The notes under the pieces are model-generated. The model ran no database searches. It saw only the letters and a list, made by a program, of their open reading frames with translations, and had not been told where the DNA came from. A stretch of 64,000 nt of DNA from Siphonodentalium dalli (Eukaryota > Mollusca > Scaphopoda > Gadilida > Siphonodentaliidae), in assembly GCA_032622095.1 (NCBI GenBank), contig CP136068.1, positions 113,783,546-113,847,545 on the forward strand. Direction: 5' to 3'. Shown here in pieces: positions 33,068 to 43,978 of this stretch (the first letter of the stretch is position 1; each line of letters begins with the position of its first letter). The position numbers and the translations under genes are program-made.

Positions 33068-33286
33068 CTTCTTTCTCACATATGACGTAGTAAATGGGTT
33101 GTGTGCAAGTATGGCCGACCCAGTTCGGTTGAGAATCAAGACTTATCGAGTTCACGCATTTGTCTGACGTCGGTTCTCCGCCGCTCCACACCGGCCTACC
33201 ATCTGTTACGGCTACCGTCGATGATCCGTCGATCCAATGCCATTGTCCACTCACGAAGCGTAGTCCCAGCACTGGCTGGTTGATTG
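33068..33286 (-). CDS. C-type lectin-like domain exon (C-terminal half)
   Basis: Read on the minus strand, the acceptor TTTTCTTCGTCTGCTTCTAG precedes a 219-bp exon that ends AAGAAG/GTACGT, a consensus donor. Both junctions are phase 1. The frame encodes the second half of a C-type lectin-like fold: LGLRFVSGQWHWIDGS, then a W..GGEP long-loop segment, then cysteines in KCV, GHTC and VICEKE. These are three of the four canonical cysteines; the first should lie in the upstream exon. The EPN/QPD motif is EPT and the WND calcium motif is absent, so canonical calcium-dependent sugar binding is doubtful. Such domains are usually secreted or membrane-anchored. The long frame to 33479 continues into intron and its amino-terminal part is not exon. 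I found no partner exons, so it may be part of a gene with long introns or an orphan. Confidence 0.85.
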
Positions 33287-33627
33287 CTAGAAGCAGACGA
33301 AGAAAACATGACATTGTGTAGCAACTCAAGTCGGCTGTATGGAAATGTACATGTCCGTGCTCAAAGTTCTTTATTACGTGCGCTCGCGCAACAGTATGGC
33401 GATCAGTCAGATTCGTAGGTACGTACGTTGGTGTCACCCTACCAATTTCACTCCATGACGTCACCCTTACGCAGTACATGCCGGCGACGTTACGGAGTAG
33501 ATTATAGCGTTAACGCCCTTGGCACTGACTTCCGTTACTAGCTCGTTGCTATATAAACAAACCAGCGATGTGGCTTTTGTCGAAAATTGACAGTCAGTAC
33601 ATTCGCCCCGTATACATGTATGTACTT
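33287..33627. other. Flank of the lectin exon, no exon found
   Basis: I searched the minus strand for an upstream lectin exon (Trp/Cys-rich N-terminal half) and did not find one here. A CTATATAAAC string lies at about 33550. Confidence 0.35.
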
Positions 33628-34107
33628 TCATAAAATACAAAACACCACAACGTTATACCCCACCAATATCAGTGTCTCGATATCATTTGATCAAATTTCT
33701 TGACATGAAACCGCGACAGACACGGCGTGAAATACATCGCATTGAGTAAACAATTTCCCATTGTTTCAATTCAACTTCAAGATCGCAATTTGTAAGTGGT
33801 AAACATCTGAAAAAGACATCAGGTACATGCAGAAACTAATAAATATTTATTTCTATTTGAGGTGGCAATTTTTCATGTTTATCAGTATTTTTAACGAGAA
33901 GAGCGATGATAATTGGGGGACTATATTTTATCTAGCGCATTAAATTTAAAATAAAAAGTCGTGAATTGGCTGAGTGTTTTCTATGGCCGCACATTTCGTT
34001 GATAATTACGAGCCATTTGTTTGTCTAAATAACATTTTTAAGTTCGAAGAGCATTAGAATGGGGATAACAGTGTGGTGTTTTATGATTTCGGAAAGGTAC
34101 ATGGCGA
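33628..34107. mobile_element. Small element with inverted CAAAACACCACA ends
   Basis: TGTACTTTCATAAAATACAA, AACACCACAACGTTATACCCC at the left is inverted at 34062-34107 as GGGGATAACAGTGTGGTG, TTTTATGATTTCGGAAAGG. Related sequence occurs again at 37815-37862. No coding capacity. Confidence 0.6.
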
Positions 34108-34170
34108 ACACTGTGTAGGAACTGTTACATCGGAAGTCGTTCTATCGCCGGTATTGTGATGGTTCTTGCC
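34054..34170 (+). repeat. Interspersed repeat, inverted relative to 37675-37862
   Basis: GGTACATGGCGAACACTGTG, TAGGAACTGTTACATCGGA and AGTCGTTCTATCGCCGG are present in reverse at 37675-37862 with high identity. This copy lacks the hairpin present in the other at 37733-37803, so it serves as the empty site for that insertion. Confidence 0.85.
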
Positions 34171-35480
34171 TGATTTGTTACGGTTCCTGATGATTGAAAA
34201 TAATCATTTTTGTGACAAAATCACGCATAATTATAGATATCTTGAATATATTAAACTTTCCTGAATGAACAGAGGCTGCAGAAGTGCCGTGTTATCGAAA
34301 CCTGAACTCTAGACCACAATTAACTCGGTATTAGCGAGTTAACGCGTAAATATCAACATGTTATCACTGAAAATCAAGCCAAATGGACGCAATTTCTTTG
34401 TTTTTCGTGGCGTATAAAATATGAAACGCATTCTGAAGACAAACACTGACTATAAAGTGTACCCGTTTTATTCTTTTGTAAAATATCTGAGAAAGTATCC
34501 CGATAGGGGTTGATAATTGGGAGCTGCGACCTCGTAATCCACACGGGTGCGTGTTACGGTTCTATTTCAAACCGATCATGGCTGTGACGGTTCTGTCCAT
34601 GAGATTTATTCGAACGATTTCTGCACTTGGGTCCGAAAATCGTCTTGTGTATCTGACATTTTAAACCAGATAATGACTGCAGCTTATGTAATTTGCATAA
34701 TAGAACAGGTATATTAAGAACTAACACAATAAATACCTAATACGGGAGATTAAGTGACATTAATAGGCAGAAATAAAATATTGAAAGTCCCGATGAGTAT
34801 AGTATCATAATCATGCCCGCCTATATAAATGACCAATGGTAATATCAATCTACTCTCAGGAGAATATGAGATGTTATATTCAGTTACGTAATCTGGGCAT
34901 TATTGAAAGATCCAGGTGTGAAAATATTTCAATGCCAGCGCCATCATATTTCCTCCTCTGAAGTCCGCCTGAGGGACATTTACACATGTTTGTCGCCGAG
35001 ACATGAATATAACTTATGAAATCATGTTCAACTGAATCATTGATAGGTTATGACGTGATTGGTGTGGTGGGGGGACTTGGGGAGGGGGTACTTAATTTGG
35101 TCAAAATGTTCAACAAATTACAAATTTCTTATCTTACAATAGATTGGTTTGAAATTGTTCTCTTAATTTGATTTGACAACAATTTAATAGTGGGATTTTG
35201 TCGTTTTTAGACTAACATTTGCATACTTTCCTACACTTTAAACATGTAATCAACCATATTTGACATATACAAATGGACACATCTTCTTTAGAGTTGATCC
35301 AAAACTCATGATGGGTGGACATGAAGTAGGGAGCAGGTGTGATCTAGTTTTCTATATCACATTTACCCCCCCCCCCCCCAGTTGGCAAGAAACTGGTTTA
35401 ATGGACAAATAATCTAATTCCATTTAATTAATATGCTTTGTATTAAATAATGTATGCTCTTTTGCAAAATAAATCATCTC
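34171..35480. other. No gene seen
   Basis: I find no splice-bounded open frame. A C-run of about 14 bases lies at 35367-35380 before CAGTTGGCAAG. Confidence 0.4.
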
Positions 35481-35489
35481 TCTCTCTCC

Positions 35490-35855
35490 ATCCGTTGGGA
35501 ACATTTCCAATCTTATGGGGGTGGGGGCGCCAGGTTGGAAACTTCCAACACTTGGGAATCTTGAAGCCAGTCTAGATGTTTTTTGCAATTTTCAGGTTCA
35601 GATATCCACATTTTCTCACTGGGCCCATGTATCCTGAGTTTCCACCCCCGGTTTGCATGGTGGCAAATCAAAGGCTACTGATCAATTCACTTCAGAATGG
35701 TATACAATTTAGAGCTATGATGTGTCATGCAGTTGGGGAAAACCAAAGCCCAGGCCTTGTGCATGAGTTTGGTCTGTTTCAAGGTGCGGTTGGAAATTCC
35801 ACGGTGGACGCCCCAACATTGGATACCCTACAGCCCACGTCCCTGCTCACTTGAC
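35490..35855 (+). repeat. Interspersed repeat, family G, copy 2
   Basis: Matches 20990-21500 in order: CAGGTTGGAAACTTCCAACA, GCCAGTCTAGATG, TTTTCTCACTGGGCC, GTTGGAAATTCCACGGTGGA and CCACGTCCCTGC. The open frame at 35576-35854 is inside it and is not a gene. Confidence 0.7.
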
Positions 35856-35974
35856 ACGTTAGTAGCGAGGAACAATAATGTGCCTTATAATAGCTAGGTT
35901 CAGACACCCATAACACTAATTTTTAATGATTCATTTGTATGAATGTTTAGCTAATAATTGAAACAATCTGTTAC

Positions 35975-36260
35975 TGCGTGTTGAATTTAATAGCTGAGCA
36001 TTCCTACAAATGAATCAATAGGATTCAAGTCGCTGCTCTTTATAGTACATTTAGTCACCAAAGGATTAACATCCATATAATAATATTTGCAACTGCATGA
36101 TTCTTTTCTCTTTTTTATATGTTAATGCTTGTTGAACTTAATAGCTAAGCATTCCTGCAATTTAATCAATAGGATTCAAGTCAATTCTCATTACAGCGCA
36201 TTTAGTAACCAAAGGTTTAACATCCATATAATAATATTCGTAACTGTAGGATTCTTTGCT
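35975..36260 (+). repeat. Tandem duplication of about 140 bp
   Basis: Two adjacent copies share TTGAA-TTAATAGCT-AGCATTC, AATCAATAGGATTCAAGTC, AGT-ACCAAAGG-TTAACATCC and ATATAATAATATT-G-AACTG, with scattered substitutions. Confidence 0.75.
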
Positions 36261-36589
36261 TTTTTATATCTTCTATTAAAAAATCAGAGATCCCTAGTCA
36301 ATCTAAAATATGATTGAATGGACGATTATCGTGCTTGTATATGCTTTAATAGCTGCATATTCTAGAATTCTAGAATTTAACCTAGATAAGCAGCATCCAG
36401 CACGCGGATGCCCGACATAAACTTCATAAACTGCGTAATCATAACATTGTATGGGTGTCAACGAACATTTAACGTCTTATTTTTGCCTTTTTGTTGACTA
36501 AACTACGTCTACGAAAATAGACAACATTAGCCGATGTGCTCCTCTTCGTCCGGGCTATTTAGGGATTTTTTGTTATCGTCTCCGCCTGG

Positions 36590-37100
36590 GCAAACTATTG
36601 TTCGATCGGCCCGGAAACATGCCTATATGAGCGAATATGGTCAAGGTCAAGGACATGGTCGCACGTGAAATTTGACCACCCATATTGTTCCCGGGATCAA
36701 AGTAGGCCTACGTTATACCAAATTTTAGTCGGATCGGTCGAAGTCCAGAAACATGCCTATATGAGCGTATATGAGCGAGGTCAGGGTCAAGGACACGGTC
36801 GCAAGTGAAATTGGACCCGCCCATATTATTCCTGTGATCAAAGTAGAACCAGCTACCAAATTTGAGTGGGATCGGTCGAGGTCCAGAAACATGCCTATAT
36901 CAGCGTATTTGGGCGAGGGCAAGATCAAGGACACGGACACGGACGCACGTGAAATTGGACCCGCCCATATTGTTCCCCGGATCAAAGTAGGCCTACACAC
37001 CAAATTTGAGTCGGATCGGTCGAGCAGTTTTTCGAGTCTATAACACAAATACATACATACAGACAGAAGTTCCAAAATATATAATAGATAAAATACAAGA
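36590..37100 (+). repeat. Tandem-core repeat with ACATACAGACAG tail
   Basis: About four units of 120-130 bp share GAAACATGCCTATATGAGCG, GTCAAGGACACGGTCGCA, TGAAATTGGACCCGCCCATA, TTCC-GGATCAAAGTAGGCC and AATTTGAGTCGGATCGGTCG. The last unit runs into AGCAGTTTTTCGAGTCTATA and ACATACATACAGACAGAAG. The same plan, a tandem core plus an (ACAG)n-type end, appears in the repeats at 21960, 38975 and 49425. Open frames at 36725-37132 and 36771-37043 are repeat translations. Confidence 0.8.
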
Positions 37101-37674
37101 CAGATAACTCTATATATCCCGTCTTCGCTCACACTTTACGAAGTCCAGCGCAATGAAATTTCACTATTGTTAACCGGCTGTTGACTCATGGAAATGTCGG
37201 GCCTGCAGCAAAACGCGTTATTTTTCAAACTAGCTGGCAACTTTGTGAATTTTGATAGGCGTAACACAACTTATTGGATAAGCATAGAAAGGCAGTGTAA
37301 TTCATCGAAATTAATGACAAGTGGTGCAAATTTCAACTTAATGCATAGTTTGTTGTGTTTATCTTTGTATACTTTCACAAAATTGGCAGTTTGAACCATG
37401 TACCATGGCAATTATTAGCCATAGTTTTACCCGTATAGAGCGATTAAATGGGGAGAAACCGACTCGATCAGGAGAGAACCCAAACAATTATCAAAATTCG
37501 CGGTTTTTGTCGTTGTTATGACTCGCACAATGACAGTTTTGTTATTAACACGCTCATTGGTGTCACAGATTGTGATGGGATCGAAAATAACTAATCGAAT
37601 TATCACCTAGATGCCTCAAAATTGCGTTTTAACTGTCAAAACAAAAAATCGTGAAAATGTATAATTGCGATCAG
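37101..37674. other. No gene seen
   Basis: AT-rich sequence without a supported gene; the frame at 37188-37394 has no recognised features. Confidence 0.35.
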
Positions 37675-37862
37675 CAAGAGCCATCACAAACCGGCGATAG
37701 AACGACTTCCGATGTAACAGTTCCTACACAGTGATGGCGAATATACTGTGGCAAATACCCGTTAATGGGCTCCGGCTCTGCCGTCGCCCATTAACTAAAT
37801 TTGCCACAGTATATTCGCCATGTACCTTTCCTAAATCACAAAACACCACACTGTTATCCCCT
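37675..37862 (-). repeat. Interspersed repeat with a nested hairpin
   Basis: This is the inverted relative of 34054-34170: GCGATAGAACGACTTCCGA, TGTAACAGTTCCTACACAGTG, then after the hairpin TTCGCCATGTACCTTTCC and CAAAACACCACACTGTTATCC. Confidence 0.85.
37733..37803. mobile_element. Hairpin insertion of about 71 bp
   Basis: ATGGCGAATATACTGTGGCA, AATACCCGTTAATGGGC and inverted GCCCATTAACTAAATTTGCC, ACAGTATATTCGCCA flank the apex TCCGGCTCTGCCGTC. The related site at 34100-34120 reads CACAGTG/TTCGCC without it, so the insert is clean. The outer arm copies the flanking TTCGCCAT in inverted form. Confidence 0.75.
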
Positions 37863-38054
37863 AAATAAAATTATTGAAGATTGTAATTGTCTTTTTTTTT
37901 GCTAACATTAAATTAAATTGCATTAAATTAATTAAGTAAAATACAGTGAAATTATTTTTTTAATTATTTTTTATTACATTTTTGCGCACGTTGGCATCTC
38001 TCTGAGTGCATTCTAGTTTAGAGCGCAATGAGTCCAGCGCACGTGCAGGCACGA

Positions 38055-38195
38055 CATAAACGCTCTATATGTACGTATTGCTTTGGTGTGGCTGAAACGA
38101 CATAAATGGCAGTGATTAATGCTCTATATGTACATATTGCATTGGTGTGGCGGTGATTAATGCTCTACATGTATATGTACATATTGCATTGGTCT
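38055..38195 (+). repeat. 44-bp tandem repeat, first cluster
   Basis: About three units of GCTCTATATGTACATATTGC, ATTGGTGTGGCGGTGATTAAT. Confidence 0.75.
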
Positions 38196-38734
38196 TGAAT
38201 TTTGGAAATCTGTCTCAGATTTTACAATTTACGGCAATATTTTGACGATGGCAGGGGAGCACAACTATGTTATTAGTTACATCTAACATCATTGCTTCAT
38301 GATTCATTTCTATAAATACGTCATTAGCAAAGACATTTTGGCGAAATTTTAGAAGTCAACTTGTTTAACTTCGATTAACCGGAAAAGGAAATTATAAATA
38401 ACGTCCACTGGCATTGCAAAATTAGGACTAGCCGCTTGCCAACTAAACGGACAAACTATGAAATACATTGGCTTGATGTCATCGGACATTTGTAAGATCA
38501 TTGCAATTCATCAATAAATCTAATGATATACCGATATTGCAACAAATATCACACATGGTATAGTTTAGGATTGGCCGTATCTTCAGGCGGCAGCCCGATT
38601 TCGCGAAATGAGTTTGTTACTATAAATAGAAAAAGAATAGTAGGCATGTAGGAATCCTACTGGGGTACTATCGTAAAATAGTATAGCAGTGTGCAGCCAA
38701 TCAGAATGCGAGAAAGTCAAGTGAGATATAATAT
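38196..38734. other. No gene seen
   Basis: Unique-looking sequence between two clusters of the 44-bp repeat; no supported gene. Confidence 0.35.
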
Positions 38735-38890
38735 ATGTACATATTGCATTGCTGTAGCGGTGATTAACACTCTATATGTACATATTACAATTGGTGTGGC
38801 GGTGGTTAACGCTCTATATGTACATATAGCATTGGTGTGGCGGTGATGAATGATATATATGTACATAATGCATTGGTGTGGCTGGATTGG
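38735..38890 (+). repeat. 44-bp tandem repeat, second cluster
   Basis: About four units of the same repeat as at 38055-38195. The separation by about 540 bp suggests an insertion or a duplication within a once-continuous array. Confidence 0.75.
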
Positions 38891-38974
38891 GTAAACACTT
38901 TACCGCAATGGTGCATATCCATATATAGACATAATGTTTTCCAATGTTTGGAATTGCCTATCTTATACTAAACT

Positions 38975-39790
38975 AGCTTGGGTCCCGGCGTTGCGCGGGC
39001 AAAGAATGAGTAAATTATTAGTGCCCCTTCCAGTCATTTAAACTAATTAGTAGTCACCTGAGATAGATCACCCCTATTGAATGACAACTCTCTGGATAAA
39101 GTTACCGCTTTCTTGTAAGTTGACAATAAACGATGTTTATTGCTAAGTATTAGAGCATCTTTAAGTCATCGTATCTGAACAGCATCTATCCCTCGAAATT
39201 TCCCGTGTCAAATTACGTCTATTTGCAAATTTTCCCACTTATCTTCTGAGCTGATTATACACGCTCTCCATTGATCATATATGTTAAACTAATGTATTAG
39301 TCACCATGTAGGTCATATATCAAATTATATTCCCCTAATCAAGTGACCCCTGTGTACCAATGTTCCCACATGTCGTCGGAGATAATAATGAACGCTCTTT
39401 ATTGCTAATTTATGATAATCCTTAAGTTCCCATGCTGTGCCAACGGCACCTGTCCAATGGTACCACTGCACGCAATTTTCAATGACCAGGGCCAACCGGG
39501 TATATGATTAATAATTTAATTAAAGTTGTTTAGTAGTGACACTTTAAGTAGTCTGAGGACAACGGTACATATCCCGTGACACTCCTCTGGTTAAATTTAC
39601 CCATGTGAATAAATTTTTAACTACTATTTTCGAATCATTTGGGTATATAATAATTTAGCTAAAATTAATTATTAGTGCCAATTTAAGACATAATGACGTC
39701 AACTTTCTCCATGACACTCCGCGTTTGGTCGCCTATAGCCAGACAGACAACACACAAAGAAACAAACAAACACGATTGAGTTTTATTGGT
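38975..39790 (+). mobile_element. Tandem-core element with GC hairpin head
   Basis: The head is ACTAGCTTGGGTCCCGGCG, TTGCGCGGGCAAAG, which can fold as CCCGGCG/CGCGGG-type hairpin. About four diverged units of around 160-190 bp follow, sharing ATTAGT--C-ATTTAA, CCATGTCAC-type and TTATGATAA-type strings. The end is GCCTATAGCCAGACAGACAA, CACACAAAGAAACAAACAAA. Such heads and (ACAG)/(ACAA)n tails recur in many invertebrate genomes; I cannot name the family with confidence. No coding capacity. Confidence 0.6.
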
Positions 39791-40500
39791 ATATATTATC
39801 CTGGTATACAGCATGCACCAAACCAGTATTGGTACGAAACGTCTTTCAACTCAACGTCCAACTTGACAACACTGATTGACATTTTGAGGAAAATGAAATA
39901 CCCCATATCCAGCAGCTGGTCCGGAGACACAAATCTGTTAGTGATACAAATGTAAATATATATACACATGTGAATTACCAACACCGGTGAGAGCACGCGA
40001 TTTTTGACAGTTCAGTCCTTAGCAGAAACTATTTTCACTTTCTACATCTCAAACATGGTTAATGTTGAATATCCATCATCGTGGGTTGGAATTTCACAAA
40101 CCGGCATTTCAAACTTCCTGAATATTGGAAATTAAATATTTAACAGAATGTGGATTACAGTTGAAAACAAAAACAAATCTGTTAGTCTAAAATTTGTAAA
40201 TAACATAACGTCAGGTATAGAATTTACAACTATATTGACAAGTTTTGTTAAAGTTGGGTTGGAGTGTTCGATCCCCCATAATACCACCCTACCATCACAT
40301 ACACGAACTCAAATTTTATCGACATTCAACCTAGCATACATTTGGCTGGAAATTTTCCAAGTACTTAAATGCCATTTCCTTCCAACAAAACAAAACATCT
40401 GAAATTAATGGAATATTGTATTAGTGTTTGCACCGAATATCGAATATTTTCTTACTTTCGGTTAAATTTGTTGAACCATATTTATGTTTAGATTAGTGTT
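39791..40500. other. No supported gene
   Basis: Open frames at 39725-39955 and 40148-40402 have no recognised domain and no convincing splice context. Confidence 0.35.
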
Positions 40501-40519
40501 AGATTAAATTCCCAAACAT

Positions 40520-40625
40520 TCAGGGGGGTCTGCAATTTTTTTCCGAACACTTGGCGGGGGTGGGTTGGTGGTTCACCATCCCGGCTTACACATTTTCCTG
40601 GCCCTGGAATTTTTTCCTAGAGCGA
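40520..40625. repeat. G-run/T-run repeat, copy 2
   Basis: CAGGGGGGTCTGCAATTTTT, CCGAACACTTGGCGGGGGTG and CCTGGAATTTTTTCC; same family as at 50725 and 52265. The frame at 40551-40742 runs through it. Confidence 0.5.
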
Positions 40626-40999
40626 TTTTTCTTCAAAATAATGGGACAAAAGGTTTTAAGAATGCTTTTATTATGTAATAGGTATGCAGTTAACTCTTGG
40701 TATGTGGGTATGAGTTCACCATCAGTTAATAATGAGGGATGACACCTTTGGGTTATAAAAAGGTCAGCTTGATAAATGTTTTCATCAAGGATCTATCAAT
40801 GCACATCGACATGGAAAGGCTCAGATTTAAATAGTTGATTTAATTAACCTGAGATAAATGAAACCATAACACAATAATAGATTCTTCAAATAAATGTAAA
40901 CTCTTCACTGAACTATTCAAATAGCAATATAATCAAAATACATCTGTAATAAAATAAAACAAAGGTGCTAAAACAAACTTTGGCCGATATTCGGTGTAT

Positions 41000-41430
41000 G
41001 GGTCTAGGATCACCTATAAATTGGAGCTGTCAAATTTGAATGATTTTTGATGAAAAATATGGCCGCTGAATCCATTTTTGATTTTACTCTTTGGATCACT
41101 AAATCCCTCATCCGATCATCTCCAAACTTCATATGGATCTCGATGCGTGCCTACCATTTTATCTGAATTTTGTAAAAAAAACATGGCTGACAGCGGCCAT
41201 CTTGGGTTTTACTCTTTGTATGAACAAATACTTTAGCACACCTTACATGTCACATTTCTCGTCCAATCGTCACCAAACTTTATATGGATCTTCGAGGTGA
41301 CCTCTAGATGGGAGCCTCCATTCTTTCACCAAATCTGTTTAAAACAAACTGCCAACAGCAGCCATCTTGGATTTCAAATGTCAATCCATCAGCACACCAT
41401 ACAACCCACATTTATTTGAGAATTGTTTGA
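41000..41430. repeat. Diverged tandem repeat with GGCCATCTTGG
   Basis: Three units of about 125-150 bp share CAGCGGCCATCTTGGGTTT, TACTCTTTG, AATC-TC-CCAAACTT-ATATG and GATCT-GA-G-GTGCCT strings. The sequence resembles non-coding interspersed repeats; no gene. Confidence 0.6.
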
Positions 41431-41659
41431 AACTTTAGAGTCTTGTTGGTAACAAACACAAGTAGGAATTGATCGGATAAGATATCAGAAAAACTGAGTA
41501 AAATAGTCATGTGAAGCAGTTTGGATGGGTTGGGTCCCTGTCTCAGAATAGGTAAAAATATAAATTAGGGGGTGATGGGTACCCATAGTGCGGAAATTTG
41601 TTTTGAGCCAAATGTCCGGAATGTTTTTCCTGACCAACCCCCCCCCCCCCTCGAAACAT

Positions 41660-41825
41660 TTGTAATGTTTCAGGTACCAGTCGGAAACTTCTAACCAATA
41701 AATTATTGGATGGGGTGTACATGGAACTTCTGTGACTATAACATTTCGGTCTGGTTCAAGGGGGTGCGATTGAAAATTACCAGATGGTCACCATTACCAC
41801 CCCCATAGCTACGTCCCTGCTACGT
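41660..41825 (+). repeat. Interspersed repeat, family G, copy 3
   Basis: A shorter relative of 20990-21500: GTTCAAGGGGGTGCGATTG, AAAATTACCAGATGGTCACC, CCCCCATAGCTACGTCCCTG. It follows a C-run at about 41638-41651. Confidence 0.6.
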
Positions 41826-41865
41826 CTTCGTTCAATTCTTTCACGATATTTCCTGATGTCGTTAA

Positions 41866-42499
41866 GGTAGCAGTACACGATTTCACGGGTTGTAGGGTGT
41901 CTGAAACATAGACAAATAAGTATCTGGGGGCATAACAGCCACTGTAGCCTGTGTTAACGTTGTCATTACTGGTTTGAAGGTTTATTTAGATTAAAAAACT
42001 GAGAAAGTTCTCCAAAAAGTGAAACATTTGGATACGCAATAGGGTTTTCGTATTCAGTGAAGGCCAAATCTGTGTTATTGTTTACAGGAAAATAGCCCGA
42101 TTTCTCTCCCCTGAATTCTGTCATCTGGGCTCGTAAGACATTTTTTTCAAATTGACACGATAACTTTTTTCTATTTCAAATATTTCTCAGCTCTAACAGC
42201 TCTATCGGGTGGAAGAAGCTTATTTACTGACATTCGCTCTATCATGGTATGTTTTTGGGTTGAAAATGGCCAATTTTAGCACCAAAAAATGGGTAAAATT
42301 GAGCGTTTTGTGTGTGCATAACTTAATGACAAATTGTTTGAAGAAGCTAAAGTACAGACAAATGATTAAACCTAAAATTTCTGTCGAAATTAAAACATGC
42401 TTGATGGGACCTATGCCAAAGATAATGGCTCAGCATTGATTTGAAGTACAGTAGCCCCTCCCAGGTTGGCAAAAGTGCTGGAAATCATGTATTGCTACC
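41866..42499. mobile_element. TTAA-flanked element, family T, copy 1
   Basis: TTAA at 41862-41865 and 42500-42503 flanks inverted ends GGTAGCAGTACACGATTTC and GAAATCATGTATTGCTACC. TTAA duplication suggests the piggyBac superfamily, but the termini differ from the CCCTTTG type at 30916. The internal frame 42209-42439 is also open in the second copy, yet the nucleotides are almost identical there, so this is not evidence of selection. Confidence 0.75.
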
Positions 42500-42654
42500 T
42501 TAAAGAGACTATCAAATTGGATAAATTAGTGAAAATCTACTGAAACATTTTATCTTTCCTATCTTCGTGTGTGAGTTACTATTCACAGTTTCATATTGAT
42601 AACTGGTGTTCTCGGAACTAGGCGCATTTGCTTGTAGAGTATTTGCTTCAGATG

Positions 42655-42970
42655 CTATAAATACAATGGATTTCAAATTTCAGCTTGACAAGTCACTGAA
42701 TGATTACACCGACAGGGCAAAAACCAAATTCAACGTATGGCTGCTATGGATAAAACAAAAACATTACCATTCACATTTGGGGGGGGGTGGTGATGTGATT
42801 ATATATACATCAGTTACTCTGTACGATTCGTTTCGAGTGTTGCGGTTTTGTGTAATTACATAAAATTGACATTAATTTAACGAAACGTGTTGCCGCGCAA
42901 ACATTTCAACAATGGAATTCCTTGTATACCTGGTGCGAAAAGCCGTATTAATGTTGGTTATATAGTCTTG
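42655..42970 (+). repeat. Direct duplication, copy 1 (with 43500-43800)
   Basis: Shared: TTTCA-CTTGACAA-TCA-TGAAT, CACATTTGGGGG-GGGTG, TGATTATATAT-CAT, AACGAAA-GTGTTGC and AATGGAATTCCT-G-ATACC. No gene. Confidence 0.7.
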
Positions 42971-43499
42971 TATAACACTACCAGGTTCTTCCACTAAGTC
43001 GGAACTCTCAGACAACATGGTGATGCAATTTATTAATACAAGTATTTGCAAGTTAACAGGCAGGCAGCGACACAGAACAATATATAATCATATCTAATCA
43101 AGAAGCGTTCGTAGTAAGATAGATCGACCAGAAGACAGTGTCTGGACTCTGACAAAGTATATATATCCATAAGCGGCCAACGCCCTTTTGTTCCCATGTG
43201 TCGCCTGTTAATATGTCCACGTATAGGCCCATGTACCCCAAACAGGTTAACATAATACATTGTTTGTGAGACCAGCGAACCCGTGAGTCAATGACCTGGA
43301 TCATTTCATCCCCGGGGTCACAGTCCCACGATTAAGCCAGGACAATGAACTCTCATAGTTTTTAACCATACTACCGCCATCTAACAGTAGAAAGTAATGT
43401 CAATACGTATATTTTTGAGAGGGGGTAAAGTCAGCTACTGAGTTATCACGAACAGCGCATGCGCACCAGCACAATAAAAATGCTACATGTATATAAGAT
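42971..43499. other. No supported gene
   Basis: Overlapping frames at 43033-43260 and 43098-43304 on the minus strand lack recognisable motifs. Confidence 0.35.
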
Positions 43500-43805
43500 T
43501 TCATATATAATTAAATGGTGTGATTTCAACTTGACAATTAAGTCATTGAATCAATGAATGTACACCGACCGGCCAAATAAACATGGTTCACATTTTGGGG
43601 GAGGGGGTGATTATATATGCATTAATTATTCCCTATGATTTGCTTGGAGTTTTGCGTTGTTACATGTTTATGACCACATAAAAGTGATTTGCATGTAACG
43701 AAATGTGTTGCTAAGGGAACATTCCAAAAATGGAATTCCTCGGATACCACCTACGAATAGACGTATTGATATTGGTTATTCGGTCTTAGTCATGTTTCCG
43801 AATAA
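43500..43805 (+). repeat. Direct duplication, copy 2
   Basis: Diverged second copy of 42655-42970, about 840 bp downstream. Both copies precede or follow family T elements (41866-42499, 43979-44759), so a block of duplication plus element may have been copied together. Confidence 0.65.
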
Positions 43806-43978
43806 CCAAGTACATTGTCTTGACATATTCGGGGGAGGCAAGAACATTGTCTTAACATATTCGGGGGGGGGTGGGGGGCTGCCTAGTAAATAATCACAGT
43901 GCACATGCTCTGGTCAGCAGAATACAGATGCAATATATCTGTTCAGAATGCCTTTTCGACTGGGATATTTAGTTTTAA

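Noticed and set aside
36725-37132. 135-codon reverse frame and an overlapping plus frame
   Set aside because: Both are translations of a 120-130-bp tandem repeat.
42209-42439. Conserved small ORF in both family T elements
   Set aside because: Nucleotide identity over the shared part is nearly complete, so frame conservation is uninformative.
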